Positions 14,182 through 25,988 of a stretch of DNA of 64,000 nucleotides are shown piece after piece. A program made the position numbers and the translations under genes. Each line of letters begins with the position of its first letter. The stretch's first letter is position 1. The DNA lies in assembly GCA_002633005.1 (NCBI GenBank), contig NMRA01000706.1:110820-174819 (forward strand), in the 5' to 3' direction. The DNA is from Phoronis australis (Eukaryota; Phoronida; Phoronidae). Below the pieces are notes generated by a model. It was not told the origin of the DNA, searched no databases, and saw only the letters and a list, made by a program, of their open reading frames with translations.

Positions 14182-14357
14182 CTTGGTTTTGCGTTGAATT
14201 TACCGTGCGAATCTGTTCTATTCTACTTTTGTTTTGTGCTGTTTTTCAACAATTGTCGCCACCACTTTCCATCGGCGAGTATTCTGCGGCAAGATAGGTT
14301 AGTAGAGAACTCAACTACGTTGGATTTAGGGATTGTTTAGTGTGTTGTAAGCTGAAA

Positions 14358-14745
14358 ATGGCTGGAGTCGGTGACCCGTATCACAGTGACAGTAGTGTGA
14401 GTGACGGAAACCTTGTTCACAGCAGTGGTGACTAGGAATTTTTTCACGGACATTCAGTGGGTGGGTACATGTTTGTGCCCGAGTATAACGAGGCGGAGTA
14501 CGCACAGGTACAGAGAGTAACGAGGCGGCTACTGAGGACAGACGTGGTGACATATCTTGGTGCAAATGCACTGTGTGCGTTGTTATGCCTACCTCAATGG
14601 AATGCTTGTGCTGTTCAGAGTTCGACGAGGCCAAGCCACTACTGGACATGGTTAAGTGGACCTCCGGCATACCACGGACAGAGGAACAACTGTCCCACTA
14701 GCCAGAGTGTTCCGCGACACACTCCCACTGGATATGGTAACCTGA
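14358..14745 (+). pseudogene. P2X7-ballast-like protein, broken (copy 1)
   Basis: Homologous to the intact frame at 37146-37541. The ATG and first 26 codons are kept (MAGVGDPYHSD start), then a GAG-to-TAG change stops the frame, and a 10-bp deletion near 14505-14520 shifts it. After the deletion the WCKCTVC..MPTSMECLCC segment can still be read in another frame at about 14553-14620. Two independent lesions mean this copy makes no such protein. Confidence 0.85.
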
Positions 14746-15443
14746 GCACCCAAACTGCATACATCGTGTCGTGTGACACCCTCGCCACACACCTGGCACC
14801 TTCTAAATGGCTCCAACACTTTAGACAAGTCCAAAATAAACTTATCAAAGTTTTGCTCACCGATCTGTTCACTGGACGACGAACTGTCCTCTTCACTGGG
14901 TGTCGAACTGAGCTTGTAATCACTCCCACTACTCAATATCGCTGCAGGGCTGCTTAGAGCCTCTGGGCTAGAGAAAACCGCACAGGGCGAATCACTACTA
15001 GTTCCAGGAATTGCACGCTCTGGGGTACGTTCGGAGGCACGGGTGACAGTAGATGAAGTGCCTCCACTGGCTCCAGTCACTGTACTGGCCACAGCTCCCG
15101 AGGCTTCTCGCTTCAAAAACGCACTTCTCGGGGGTGGCGACGGGGCACTGCCGGGAATCAGCACAGACGGAATGGCATCCTTCTTCAGACGTTGTTTCGC
15201 AGGGACGTTCTTCAGTTCAGCGTACAAATCCCTTTCGTAATTGGACAGCAGAGAGTGCTTGTCACACACACGGTAATTCTCCACTGCTTTGCACGTTGCG
15301 TGGACGGGTAACGCCGCGTTCTTCACACCAACGAGCCAAGTACGGCGAAGTGTGTCATCCATCGGAAAGCGATGCAAAGGTACTCCAAAAGCGCGCGTGA
15401 GCCGATAACTAGTACATCCTGGTACGCAGCAACAGTGTGGCAT
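14652..15443 (-). CDS. THAP plus zinc-ribbon N-terminal part of Kolobok-type transposase (263 codons, C-terminus frameshifted)
   Basis: Starts at an ATG with MPHCCCVPGC. THAP zinc ligands are C5, C10, C60 and H63; W36, F26-P27 and an AIPSV stretch (equivalent of AVPTIF) are also in place, so the DNA-binding fold looks complete (residues 1-95). A Ser/Thr/Pro-rich linker follows (about 95-190), then NFDKFILDLSKVLEPFRRC and CQVCG, the first half of a zinc ribbon. The second half (EC..GH.GKW in copy 2) is lost to a small insertion that shifts frame after about residue 235, and the last residues read antisense of the P2X7-like gene. In the family, THAP binds the transposon ends and the DDE domain cuts; the DDE part is absent. 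It could act as a DNA-binding repressor if expressed, which is inference. Confidence 0.8.
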   Translation of the reverse strand: MPHCCCVPGCTSYRLTRAFGVPLHRFPMDDTLRRTWLVGVKNAALPVHATCKAVENYRVCDKHSLLSNYERDLYAELKNVPAKQRLKKDAIPSVLIPGSAPSPPPRSAFLKREASGAVASTVTGASGGTSSTVTRASERTPERAIPGTSSDSPCAVFSSPEALSSPAAILSSGSDYKLSSTPSEEDSSSSSEQIGEQNFDKFILDLSKVLEPFRRCQVCGEGVTRHDVCSLGAQVTISSGSVSRNTLASGTVVPLSVVCRRST

Positions 15444-15550
15444 GTTGACTGACTAGTAAATGAAAGCAAACGACGACGGAACTTAACACAAGCGAGGTAG
15501 AACAATGATTGACTCGGAAGCTCTCATAGTCAGACTATATGAAAAGAAAT

Positions 15551-15708
15551 TGGCTCGAAATGCTTGCCTCCTAAAACGTCACTTCCGGAGTAGCGGACGA
15601 GTAATTAATAAAATTACGAAAAGCTGTAATTAAGTGGAAAATATGTCTAGGATAACCAACCAACCTTATTTTAGCTCAAAATGACATAGAAAAAGGTTGC
15701 CTTCACCT
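15551..15708 (-). repeat. Right terminal inverted repeat of Kolobok-type copy 1
   Basis: Reverse complement of 14024-14181; outer end CCTTCACCT abuts TTAA at 15709-15712. Confidence 0.9.
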
Positions 15709-15712
15709 TTAA

Positions 15713-17718
15713 TCTGTAAGTTTCTCGTAGAGCAAGTTTTACATGGGTTGCACGTGATTGATCGGTTAAGACATCTAATTGGTTTATAGTCAGGAAGTGC
15801 TCATTGAAAACCAAGCAAATGACCAAAGTAAGAATTTGGCATCTTTCTCTCCAAAATAATAAATTCACGATGTCCCCAGTCCTGCAGTGGGAACAAAATT
15901 CATCTGGATTCCAGAAAGTTAGGCTGCAATATCATTATCAACCAGATTGTTTTCCAATTTCCATTTGTCTGAAGTGTACCCATTTTTTCAGCAAAAATTT
16001 CTTTCACAACAAGGAAATACTTTCAGAACAGCCAAGTGACTGGACTTTTTTACTTAAAAGAACTTCAAAGCCCCTGTGAATACCAGTGGTATCATTCACT
16101 CTTATTTCCATCAAACCTGGCCCGACACATCTTTTACATTTTGTCGGAGCTACAGAGGCCAGAACTATGGGTTTGACAAAATGAGCCTGTCGTCACAAAG
16201 CTGCAACAGCTTTTCTACAATTTTGTGAGCAGGCCAAGTGAAAATGGAAGCTTCCGACAAAATAATCCAAAACACTTGTAATATTTTGCATATTCTATTC
16301 TTAAGTCAGCTTCGGTGTCGGTTTTACCGCATAATTTATTATGTAGGTGAATTTCAGCATTTTTCAGGTATTTTTAAGCTTTGACTTTGCTTGATAACAT
16401 CAGTGTCTACATAGCTTATATGACAGGTTATCTTAACGAAACGACCCTTGTTGAGTACAGTTTTCTCGTAGCTAAAACATGAGACTATGTATGAAATTAA
16501 TAACTTATGTCAAGCCTGTCCTTATCTACGGCTCCACATTGTCATCGTGTTATTGTTCAGAAAACATAAAGTCGCATTTTGTGTAAACAGAGATAAATCA
16601 AAGGCTGTATTCCTTGTTCGTAATACATTAACTTGTACTTGCGGTCGAAAATCTTCGCTTATTCCGTAACTACATATTCCAACTACGCCGACCAATCGCT
16701 TAATCAGTGGCAACTGCTTTGGTAGCATATGCTAGCATGATCTCGACTATACCCGCGAACCAGTCACCTTATTGTTTCCCATTCGTGATCTTGCAAAGGT
16801 CTTGGGAGGTCTTTTTTTCTCGCATGTGAGGAAACTTGGTTTTGTACGTTCACAGTTTGAAACCTAGATGTGCTGGTAGAGAGGAGCTCGGGTCGTATAT
16901 TGCATAAAGTTTACTTTGTTGCAGACTCAGATTATACTATTCTTATTTCAGTCAGTAAAGTTCTGTTAAAAGGAATGTTGTCTGCGAGAAGGTGCTTCTG
17001 GAGGTAATTTGGTATGTTTAAGTTACTTTTGGTGTTGTGCTATAGTTGTTTTTAGTGAAACCGGAAACGTGAGGACATGACTAGGTCGCATTATGCAATC
17101 ACTGCTGATTACCTGAATCAATGCTTTATTAGATTTATTACCTTTTAAAGGCGTCATTTTTTTAAGTCACGTGGTAGTTTATCATGTAGCAGCGCTGGGA
17201 CTGAAACTGGAAAGAACGCTCAACAATGGGGCAAATTTATCGGAACAGAACTACGAGAGGACGCACCTTGCTCGGCGGGACTGGTGGGCATTTTCGGACC
17301 TCGTGCATTGCGTCACATCTGATTTGAGTTATTCCATGTAATTCATTTCTACAGAAATCGACTATAAAGGCTTTAAATACCATTTATACTACGTAAGGTG
17401 TGTCAAAAATGACAGAGAAACACCTTTGAAAAACCAGTGTCACCATTTAAAACTAGTTTACTCTGAATTTTGTAGCCTAGACTCGCCCACTAACTTTTAT
17501 TAAAAAGTCCAAACCACAAATAAGTTACCATTGCAGTCACGATTTTATTTCCATAATTTTACATTTCCAGATAAATGCGCAAAATCACATTAAATTTGGT
17601 TCTGAAAATCAACCCAAAAATCCAGTGAACAGCAAATTCTTCATGGTTTATAAAATCATGATTTTATAGCTAAGGTTAAATTATCAAGAGTCTTATGCAG
17701 TAAATTTTGTGTACTCAC
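15713..17718. other. Spacer without supportable gene
   Basis: No splice-bounded coding segment, tRNA box pair or transposon end recognised. The 91-codon plus frame at 15804-16079 starts beside the transposon end and shows no domain. Confidence 0.4.
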
Positions 17719-17874
17719 GTATAGCGCAGAATGACGCGCTAAACGGTTTGACTGGAAAAGCCATCTTTGTCCTTCTTCGGTCTTGTCGGTACTGCGAGCG
17801 CCGTGGTGTTTGCCACAAATCCCCAAGTCTTTAATTTGATTTTGGGGTTCGGTAGTCACACCGCCATTGTTATT
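17719..17874 (-). CDS. Possible coding exon (52 codons), perhaps the cytoplasmic tail of the MS4A-like gene
   Basis: A CTATTTTAG acceptor and a GTGAGT donor bound exactly 52 open codons in phase 0 at both ends, beginning NNNGGVTTEPQNQIKDLG. The upstream gene exon at 28933-29058 also ends in phase 0, so the two could be joined across an 11-kb intron. The peptide is hydrophilic and basic, as expected for a tail behind the CCCC motif. No similarity is recognised; it may instead be chance or belong to another gene. Confidence 0.4.
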
Positions 17875-18984
17875 CTAAAATAGTGCATCCAATTACATGA
17901 CGAGAGGATCAGGACATTGCTATCGATCCGATAAGTTGTGAATATGATGTCCTGTCATCGCGAGATAAGATACGGTCTCCATAGGCGGCGCAAAACAGTA
18001 CAAATGTTTGTTAGCGACGGGGATTATTATACGTGAAAATCTGTAAAATTTTATTCCGAATGGAAAGCCTGATCGGAATTTTCTATGAACAAGCATGTCT
18101 GATCATTCATATAAAATTCTGTAAGTCGTACCAAACAAAGTCTTCGTTTGGATATGCGGCCAGTTACACCCAGTAACCCAATGATACAGATTGTTGTCGC
18201 ATAAATGTTAAAATTTCGTGTTCCATACTGTACATGTTCATGTACATGTATATTGTGCCCATTTTGTCATTTGCTGTATCTGATGAAGCGATTTGAACCG
18301 ATAATGCTGAGCAAGAATAGACACAAAATGTCGCGATTCACTTGGTCTGTGACAGATTCTGTTCCAGTTTAATTTGAACAAACACTGTTTACAGGTTTAG
18401 GCACAAGTGATAACATCGTTGTTTGACATATCACATGGATGTCACTTGTCTTTATTTGCTATCCGACGAAGGTGTACATATCCAATTTGCAGGATAAAGA
18501 CTGCCCCGGTTATTCCTGAAGAGGGACCGTCAAGGATTTTTTACCCTTCATAGCCACCATCGTTTCTGTTTCAGATAAGGCTAAAAATCTTAGTTGGTTC
18601 TGGTCTCTACCCAGGCTCAAGACATTTTGACACTTGCTCTCACTGACTAAAAAATGCCCGCCCTGCATCAATCTCAGCCATGGTTTGGTGTTTTTTTCGT
18701 TTTAATTGGCACATACATGTAAGCATAGGTAAGCAAGGTTTGAAATGCCATGATTTCCCGAGAGATGACTAAAAAATCCTGCCTCAGTTTTTTCCGTCTC
18801 GGGAGGTTTTTACTTTTTGGAGAAAGTGAGAAATTAAATATACAGCACGGCCGACTCCCTTTTTAACAAAACCAGTGCCTTGAGCCGAGATTTAATCATT
18901 TTACTAGACATCGAACTCCAAAATACATTTGTCATTTTCTTCTCTTTAAAGATAATTGCTTCATTGTCCTGCGCTTGGGTATAT

Positions 18985-19215
18985 TATAAACTATGCAAAC
19001 TACTGTGTAGTACGAATTCACACTTGGTGATTCCTATATTCGAGTTACAACTTTTACTGCAAACTCGATAGTTCGAGTTCAGACTCCAACGGATAGCTTA
19101 AACGCTGGGGTAATCAAGTGCAAATAGGATTACACAGATCTCCACCTAAACCATAATATACTCAACCACAGGATACAAGGCAATTATCGTGTATTCGTGC
19201 TAAAGTAGAACGGAT
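18985..19215. repeat. Relic of the TCGAGTTC-rich MITE-like family
   Basis: Shares ACTTGGTGATTCCTATATTC, GAGTT and TCGATAGTTCGAGTTC-type blocks and the block order with 22629-23039, 25651-25988 and 27620-27870. Terminal GGGCC repeats are not found here. Confidence 0.4.
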
Positions 19216-19904
19216 TTTTTTTAAAACAACTTCAATCAACTAAAAATATTAGATCTGCGGTCCAGAGCCAGCTGTTTTTCTCCAAAACTATGAAACACGT
19301 GTGATAATAAGAGAAAGAATTCTTGGAAACCCTAATGATAATTTGTAAAAAGTAACACGTTCGACAGCGAAATGAGAATGTTGTTTGAATCGCTCTCATA
19401 GGAAGATGACAAAAAGAAGTTTACAAAATAACGGTTTGAAGCAATGAAAAAACGACCCTAGTCTAATTGGAGTTGCCTTAGGCTTAATTTTAGGCCTGGG
19501 TTCGTTTTGGCTTTCAGGGATCAACTGATAACTCGTGCTACTAAATCTATACATCACAAACAATGTACAAATCGTGGGGAATCATCAAGACGCTATGACG
19601 TTAGAACAGGGTTACAAAAAGCATTACGTATTCCCGGATTGAGTTCAGCATCCGGGGAATCTCAAATAGTAAGCACCATGGTTCATATTCGGAAAAAGGC
19701 ATTTTATTATGTTTTACCTTGCTCTAATTATATGCCAGGGCCTAACTAATAATTGTAATAAGAAAACCAAGAGTTTATGGTATGTCAATGGCACTGCTAA
19801 TTTGCTTTGTAAGTTGTTGAGGTAAAAAGGTCCATGTCGCTCTGTTCAGCTGGCTGTGAAACGAAAGGCAGCTTGGAGGCATCTATTCTTATGAAATCGT
19901 GATA

Positions 19905-20080
19905 GCATTCTATTTCCGTTACCAACAAGAATATCGAAACCATCAGCGACTCAACAAAACGGTTTAGACTTTATTTGGCGTTTGTCAAAACTAAAATTGC
20001 GGAAATGGCGAAATGTTTCGTTTAATTATTTTACATTGGCAGCTGAACAGGGGCAAAATGCAGCTTTAATGGTGTCCTGT
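19905..20080 (+). repeat. Dispersed 'KHRN' repeat, copy B
   Basis: ATTCTATTTCCGTTACCAAC then ATATCGAAACCATCAGCG, AACAAAACGG and, about 110 bases on, a GGGGCAAAATGCAGCTT block. The first part translates as IAFYFRYQQEYRNHQRLNKT followed by Val and a stop. Copies C and D keep the same order. Confidence 0.5.
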
Positions 20081-21360
20081 TTCTCATCTAGCCTCGCTTT
20101 TCTTTCACATGGAAACCCTGCAAGTCAAGGACCTCGCTAATAATCAAAACTTCGCGTGATAAGTTGAAGTTTGCCAGTGTATCTATATTTGGTGGAGGTC
20201 TGTGTGAGTAAATTTCCGGTAACTAGGTGTTGATAGTGACACCCATTGAGAAGCACAGTTACTAATTTGCTTGTCCTTATGAAGTTACGGAGTCTCTTGA
20301 GCAATATGGCCGCCGGTTCAGTATTCTCCTAGCATTACAGATGCAATTGTTTTGAAATCAGAAGACGTGCAGTTTTATCTAGTGATAATAGTTCGCTATA
20401 TCAAGTCACGTTGCAAATGGTCAAGAGTAATTTGGTGCAATAAGTTTACCAGAGCACAATTTTCATTTTTGGCTTTGAGCTATTCAGCAGTAGGCACTGA
20501 GAGGCTATTGACTGCAAGGCAACTTGCGCATATTCGATACCCGAAAATGTATATATCGTTAATTACCGCTACTTGGAGTGATTCTTTATCGATAATCGTA
20601 TGCAGGATCCGGACAAAATTGTTCTGACTGGTTGGATCAAATAAAGCTTGGCGATGAAAACGATTTTGTCTGACAGGCACAGTACCCCACAAGTTATCAA
20701 GAAGTTAGATCTATCTGTGATTTGGGAAAAGTGAGACCCCAGGTCCAGATTTTCACTTTTTGTAGTTTAAGAATTGCACTCCAAAACAAACAACAAAGGG
20801 TCCTTTTAACTCAGATAGAACACACAACATTTCACAATGACCAAATCCTACCCACCTCCCTCTGTAAACAATAATATTGCGTTATATTGCGTCACGATCA
20901 TTGATGGGCAGATGTGATGTCACGCAGCCGTTGTTAGAGCCGAGTATGGCGAATAACGTTGACTTTTGAAATTCAAATTAAACCGATTTTTGTGCGCTAT
21001 AGATCTGCATGGTAACGCATCATGAGTATGGAAATACACAACACCACAGTGTCCTTGTACTATCTAAAAATTATTGCCCAAAAATCAATCGGTGCCCCAA
21101 AAATGTCTGAAACGTTGTTGAGGAACTCCATGCACCTGCAAGTACATCCGAAGTAATACTTTTTCTTGATACTTTTAAGCTGGCGTATGGACTTCAATGA
21201 GTGCATATGCGATAGTCGAATTTGTCTAAGGTATCAAATGTTAGGTTGAAATGTACGTTTATACATTATTATATTTCATAAAATAATTTTAGAGCCAATT
21301 GGATGTCGCTTGGACGCACTCATTCAGAAGAATTCGTAAATTATTGACATTTGGGACGAC

Positions 21361-21441
21361 TAAAACAACAACAACAACAACAACATTACTAACAACAACC
21401 ATAGCAACATCAATAACAACAGCAGCAACAACAACAACAAC
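21361..21441. repeat. (AAC)n microsatellite
   Basis: AAC/ACA triplets with a few interruptions. Confidence 0.9.
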
Positions 21442-22299
21442 ATGAGAAGGACAACATATGACTACAGTTTTATTGTCCATGACTGCAGCACGCGTGTAAA
21501 TTTAGTGAGCAAAATTCAAAACAAACATCAAGAAATGGCAATTTTGATATTTAAACATTACCCTGACCGCAATAGAAACACAATTTACCTCATAACTTCT
21601 AAATAGTATTTCATCCGATACAAACTGAATATAACCTTCAAACTCGTTTCTGCAACCACAATTTTATTATACTACATAAAAACATATCAGATATCAGACA
21701 TTATCATCTCATTTCTGAAAGCTGTAACCTACAAAATCTATAAGTTCAAGTAATAGAAAAATACAACACCCTAATGCCGACATACAATTAAAAGAGAACA
21801 ATATTGGATTGACAAATAAGAGACCCAGGAAGCAAATTGATTAAACAAAAAACTTACATTTCTATCCTCTTACGTTTTTCTTTCTGATGTCATACCAATC
21901 AAGATCTGACGTTACGCTATATATCATCTTTCACTTATTAACTATCAGTTCACGTTAGGTTACATTGTTTTTTTTTCCGTTTTTTTGACAAAAGATATTT
22001 TAATATTCAAAAATCTCAAAATCGTTATTTTTGTTCATCTTTCTATTTTACAATTATGCCGGCAAAATTATGGATCGTGGTTACCTCATTAGGTACAGAT
22101 TTGTATAATCATCTAAGAATTAGATAAAATACAAACAACCTCAAACAAAGAATGGGGATTGAACATTTTACCAATATCTAAAAGGTGTGGCTAAGATCAG
22201 CCTCCCAACTAGCTGTGCTTACACTAGCGGCAAAATATAGCTAAGGGATGATGCGCGAAAAACTTAAGTAATCTTCGAATTAAAAAACCACCTGGATAG

Positions 22300-23215
22300 C
22301 TCTTCTCGTCACCTCGTTATGAAACTTACATCAACATGTAATGCAATCGACCAGACGGGGTTTATTCAAGATCTGGGAGTCAATCAACATTCACCTTGCC
22401 CGTTACAGCTGTTAAAGTGAACTAATGAACGTCATTTTTTGCTTCACTTTTCCGCTTTTGTAAAAAGAAAAGTATGTCGTCGACTTCAAAACAAAATTAT
22501 CCTGACGTCCTCAATTTCTGCGAGATTTTGGGAAAAGGCGACATCGCCGAAGCAAAATTTTCTCAGAAATCAAACTTGCTGGAAATAAACGCATAAGTCA
22601 TGTGCAACCAATCCCCGTAACTTGTTCAGGGCCCGGTCTCCAATCTTTATACTCGAAATGGAACTCGAAGTTAGGTTTGGCAGTTTGTACTAAACTTTTG
22701 GGCGAACTCAAGATGAGATAAGTGTCTATTATTCTATGCTCGAGTACACAATAACTTACGTAGATAATTTATTGCCCTTAGTTCACAGTTTGTAAACCCA
22801 ATATTAAAGCAATAAGTTTGAGTTTGAACTCGAAATTTCGAGTTTTTACTCGAGTTTGTAGCACGAATATAAGGGTCTTCAAGGGGAAACTTGAACTAGA
22901 AACTCCTATGCATAAACTATAATGTATTCGAGCACAGTCTGATATACAATTATCTTAAGTTCGCACAAAAGGAGCAGAGAAATTGCCAAAAAATAGTTTC
23001 GAGTTCGTTTCGAGTACAAAGATTAGAGACCGGGCCCTGGACAGTACACAGTAGAATAACGGAACAACGGCAATTTTTAGTACCAGCTAACCATTTGCTT
23101 TACTGCTGGAAAAGTGTACGTTTCAACGACACAAGTTTAGTATCAGATTTGATTTGACCATATGTTTACCCACATCGTTCCACAACTTCATATTTGTACA
23201 GTTAGCCTTGGTGCA
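22300..23215 (+). repeat. Unit 1 (direct) of a direct-inverted-direct repeat triplet, split by a MITE
   Basis: TCGTCACCTCGTTATGAAAC, ATCAACATGTA, CACCTTGCCCGTTACAGC and AACGTCATTTT match unit 3 (23768-24490) in the same order. The match resumes after the MITE (22629-23039) with CAGTAGAATAACGGAACAAC and ends near TTAGCCTTGGTGCAAAGC, where unit 2 begins. Confidence 0.7.
22629..23039. mobile_element. MITE-like element, TIR CAGGGCCCGGTCTC, about 411 bp
   Basis: Left end CAGGGCCCGGTCTCCAATCT and right end reading AGATTAGAGACCGGGCCCTG are near-perfect inverted repeats that extend about 40 bases through a TACTCGAAA.GAACTCGAA block. No reading frame inside. No clean target duplication could be seen. 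It interrupts unit 1 of the triplet, so it inserted after that repeat formed. Confidence 0.75.
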
Positions 23216-23715
23216 AAGCTGTTTACTAAATATACAGCTTTGCGCCGATGTAGGTAAAAATTGGCCAAATGAAAATGTGACACAAAATTAAGGAATGTCA
23301 TCAAAATTTACACTTCACTTTGAGTAAACTAAATTATCTTCCGGTGTTAGAAATATTGACGTTTTACCGTTATTCTCCTACTAAAGCTGTGGAGCTTTCT
23401 TATGCGCCGCCATGAAATATGGCGTACGCTAACCTATTGGCCATTTTCTTCTTTGCCGATTCTCCATTCATTTGTTCTTCTTTCACGAGTTTGCGTACAT
23501 ATCACAACAAATTATCAGAACTAGTTTCCTTTCGTTGTCAGATTTTAGCATTTCAACATCAGCAAACCGAATTTCAAAACAAACTTTGCTGCTGCGAAGG
23601 TGCCGTCATCTCCTGCACTGTATATATTAATATAAGTTTCACGACGAGGTGACGAGCAGAACTACCAGGGCTGTGTGAAATTTCAGGGTCTAACGGAGAT
23701 CAACATACATTGGTG
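23205..23715 (-). repeat. Unit 2 (inverted) of the repeat triplet
   Basis: Reverse complement matches unit 3: a CACAAAATTAA...CCGGTGTT...CCGTTATTCT block, a CACAACAAATTATCAGAACTAG block and GTGAAATTTCAGGGTCTAACGGA near the inner end. It lacks about 170 bases present in unit 3. Confidence 0.7.
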
Positions 23716-23767
23716 CCTAGCCAGCCAGCAAGCTGTGAAGACTATCGTCAATATACAGCTAGAAAAC

Positions 23768-24490
23768 CCTGTATGTTGAGCTCCGTTACACCCCGAAATT
23801 TCACAGTACCCGGTTACTTCTGCTAGTCACCCCATCGTGAAACTTATATCAACATGTAGAGCGAACGACTTGCCGGAGTGCACGCAAAATCTGGTAGTCA
23901 ACCGACACTCACCTTGCCCGTTACAGCCGCTTAAGTGAAAAAAAATCTAATAAACGTCATTTTCTTGTATAATTCTCCGCCATTTGCAACAAAGAAAAGT
24001 GTGTTGTCGTTTTGAAAACAGTATGCTCGGGACATGCGCCTTTTCATAAATTCTTTGCAACATCTCTCGGGAGATGATGGCAGCCACTGAAATTTGTTCT
24101 GAAATTTTGTTTGCTGATAGCAAAATACAATAAACTTGTAACTAAATGAAACTAGTTCCGATGATTTGTTGTGACATGTACGCAACCTCGTGGAAGAAAA
24201 GAACAGGTGATTGAAGAATCAGGGATTAAAGAAACTGGCCAATATGTGACGCAATATTTCATGTCGCCAAAAGCCGAAGTAAAAGATCACACCGCAATTT
24301 TAGCAGCAGAATAACGGTAGAACACCAATTTTTTCAACACCGGCAAATAATTTAATTTACTCAAGGAAGGGTGTACATGTAATTTTTAATGTCATTAATT
24401 TTGTGTCGGATTTTATTTGGTCAGTTTTTACCCACATCGGTGCAAAGTTTGTATATTTATTATTCAGTTTTGCCCCAAGGCTAAATGGTA
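23768..24490 (+). repeat. Unit 3 (direct) of the repeat triplet
   Basis: Forms the right arm of a long imperfect palindrome with unit 2 around a spacer of about 50 bases (23716-23767), and a direct repeat with unit 1. Similar open frames appear on opposite strands (plus 23419-23652, minus 23931-24185) because of the inversion; they are not recognised as any protein. Confidence 0.7.
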
Positions 24491-25650
24491 CCTAGCGGTA
24501 TTTTGATGACAGTCTTCAGACAGCTAGCACACTCTCTAATCTATGATCTACCAAATGGATTTCTACATAATATATCCTAGTCTTTGTGGACAACCACTGT
24601 TAAATAGAGGCAAGATACCATACGCACCTATATTCTAGGAATTATTGTCAACCAAAAGTAGTTTACATAACATTTTAGTATCCGCTGAGTTTAATTTCTT
24701 CCAAATGACGGTTCTACGGATAGCGTGTGACGTAAAGCAAACGAAGAATTGTGGGATAGCCGCCAAGCAATCCCATGCGCCTACATGTTCTCGCGGGTCA
24801 GAATCTATCGCATGATTACATCTTGCTGGGAAGGTAGTCACTTGAGCAGTCACTGGCTCCGTATGCACGGAAAACAAACCACTCAGTTGTGGAGAATGAA
24901 ATTAATCTCACAATGCAATTGTAAAGTGTAAAAAGAACCCCAGTGTAGTGCAAAGGCAATTAAATTTTGTCCTATGTTAATGAACAATGCATTTGTTTTT
25001 GTTTAGAGAGTTAATCCCCTTTTAATCACTTATAATCAATTTAAACCAGTTATCTGATTCGAAGTTATTATTGTTGTTTGAAGTTTGAGTGCACATTGGG
25101 TCACCCTGTATACAGAGTTTTTGGAGTTTTTCATGTTACGTTGCCATTGTTTCATAAATCAATCATTTTCTGCATTTTGCTTCTTCTGCCTTCTTCCGCG
25201 GGTACCATCAATAAGTCAATCCACCGAGAGTCTGAGAGACTGTAGACTCTAGACATGCCTGCCCTCTATTATCCAACAGCCACTCTTCTGAGTAACGTGC
25301 AGCTCTCACGCAAGTATGTCAACACTACGCCGTACTCGGCACCATAGCATACGCTTGGCCCTGTGACAAGAAGGGAAAAATGGTCTGAGTTATTAAACAG
25401 TAACTAGTACCAACAAACGCAAACAAACATAGTGAGACACGATTTATAAGTTCTGTCACTGAGGAGAATTTCATGAACTCTTACAACGAATTGTCACGCA
25501 TCATCCGTACATGTACATTAACAATCGATGGACGTGGGTAACTAAAAACGTGCTAACACCATTGGACAACAAGGAGCTAAATTGTTTTTTATGTTGAAGC
25601 TGGAAAAAGGTGCTTTGATTACAGATTCACGCATTAAATGCTTCACAGGT
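24491..25650. other. Spacer without supportable gene
   Basis: Two overlapping open frames at 24635-24931 on opposite strands have balanced base composition but no domain or splice context. Confidence 0.4.
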
Positions 25651-25988
25651 CCAGGGCCTGGGGTCTAATCCTTTTACTCACAGCCGATACTATTTTTATA
25701 ATTGTCTATTCTACTTCAAACTCATAAAAGTGTCTTATTATTCTATGCTTGAGTTCATACTAGCTTACGTGGATAACTTTCTCATTCCAGTTTGCACTTG
25801 ATGACCAGTTTTCAATCAAGTTTGTATACGAATATAGGGGTCATCAGGTGCAAAACTGGACTTGAAACTCATAATGAATCATAATGTACTCGAGCACAGA
25901 TTAATAGCCATATCTTGAGTTAACACAAAAAGGAGAATAGAAAGTACCAAATCTATTTTCTAGTTCGATTATTTGACCACGGCCCCAG
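25651..25988. mobile_element. Second member of the GGGCC-ended, TCGAGTTC-rich MITE-like family
   Basis: Ends CCAGGGCCTGGGGTCTAATC and GACCACGGCCCCAG are imperfect inverted repeats. Internal blocks (CGAGCACAG..TGAT, CTTGAGTT..CACAAAA, AGGAG..AGA) occur in the same order as in 22629-23039. Confidence 0.6.

Larger units (their letters stand above)
14020..15712. mobile_element. Kolobok-type DNA transposon, copy 1 (deletion derivative) with TTAA target duplications
   Basis: Element proper is 14024-15708 (1685 bp), flanked by TTAA at 14020-14023 and 15709-15712. Termini are AGGCGAAGGCAACC / GGTTGCCTTCACCT. The terminal inverted repeats are about 158 bp (14024-14181 and 15551-15708). TTAA duplications plus a THAP-domain protein are the known hallmarks of the Kolobok superfamily; piggyBac also uses TTAA but lacks THAP. 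It carries a broken plus-strand P2X7-like gene and an open minus-strand THAP frame, converging at about 14.65-14.75 kb. No catalytic DDE domain is present, so it cannot move by itself. A near-identical copy lies at 36812-38506. Confidence 0.85.
17875..22299. other. Spacer or large intron with repeats
   Basis: Holds a relic of the TCGAGTTC-rich family (about 18985-19215), KHRN copy B (19905-20080) and an (AAC)n microsatellite (about 21361-21441). No convincing exon found on either strand. Confidence 0.45.

Noticed and set aside
14820-15400. Plus-strand frames over the THAP gene (15043-15240, 15053-15400) and their copy-2 twins
   Set aside because: Shadows of the minus-strand transposase frame.
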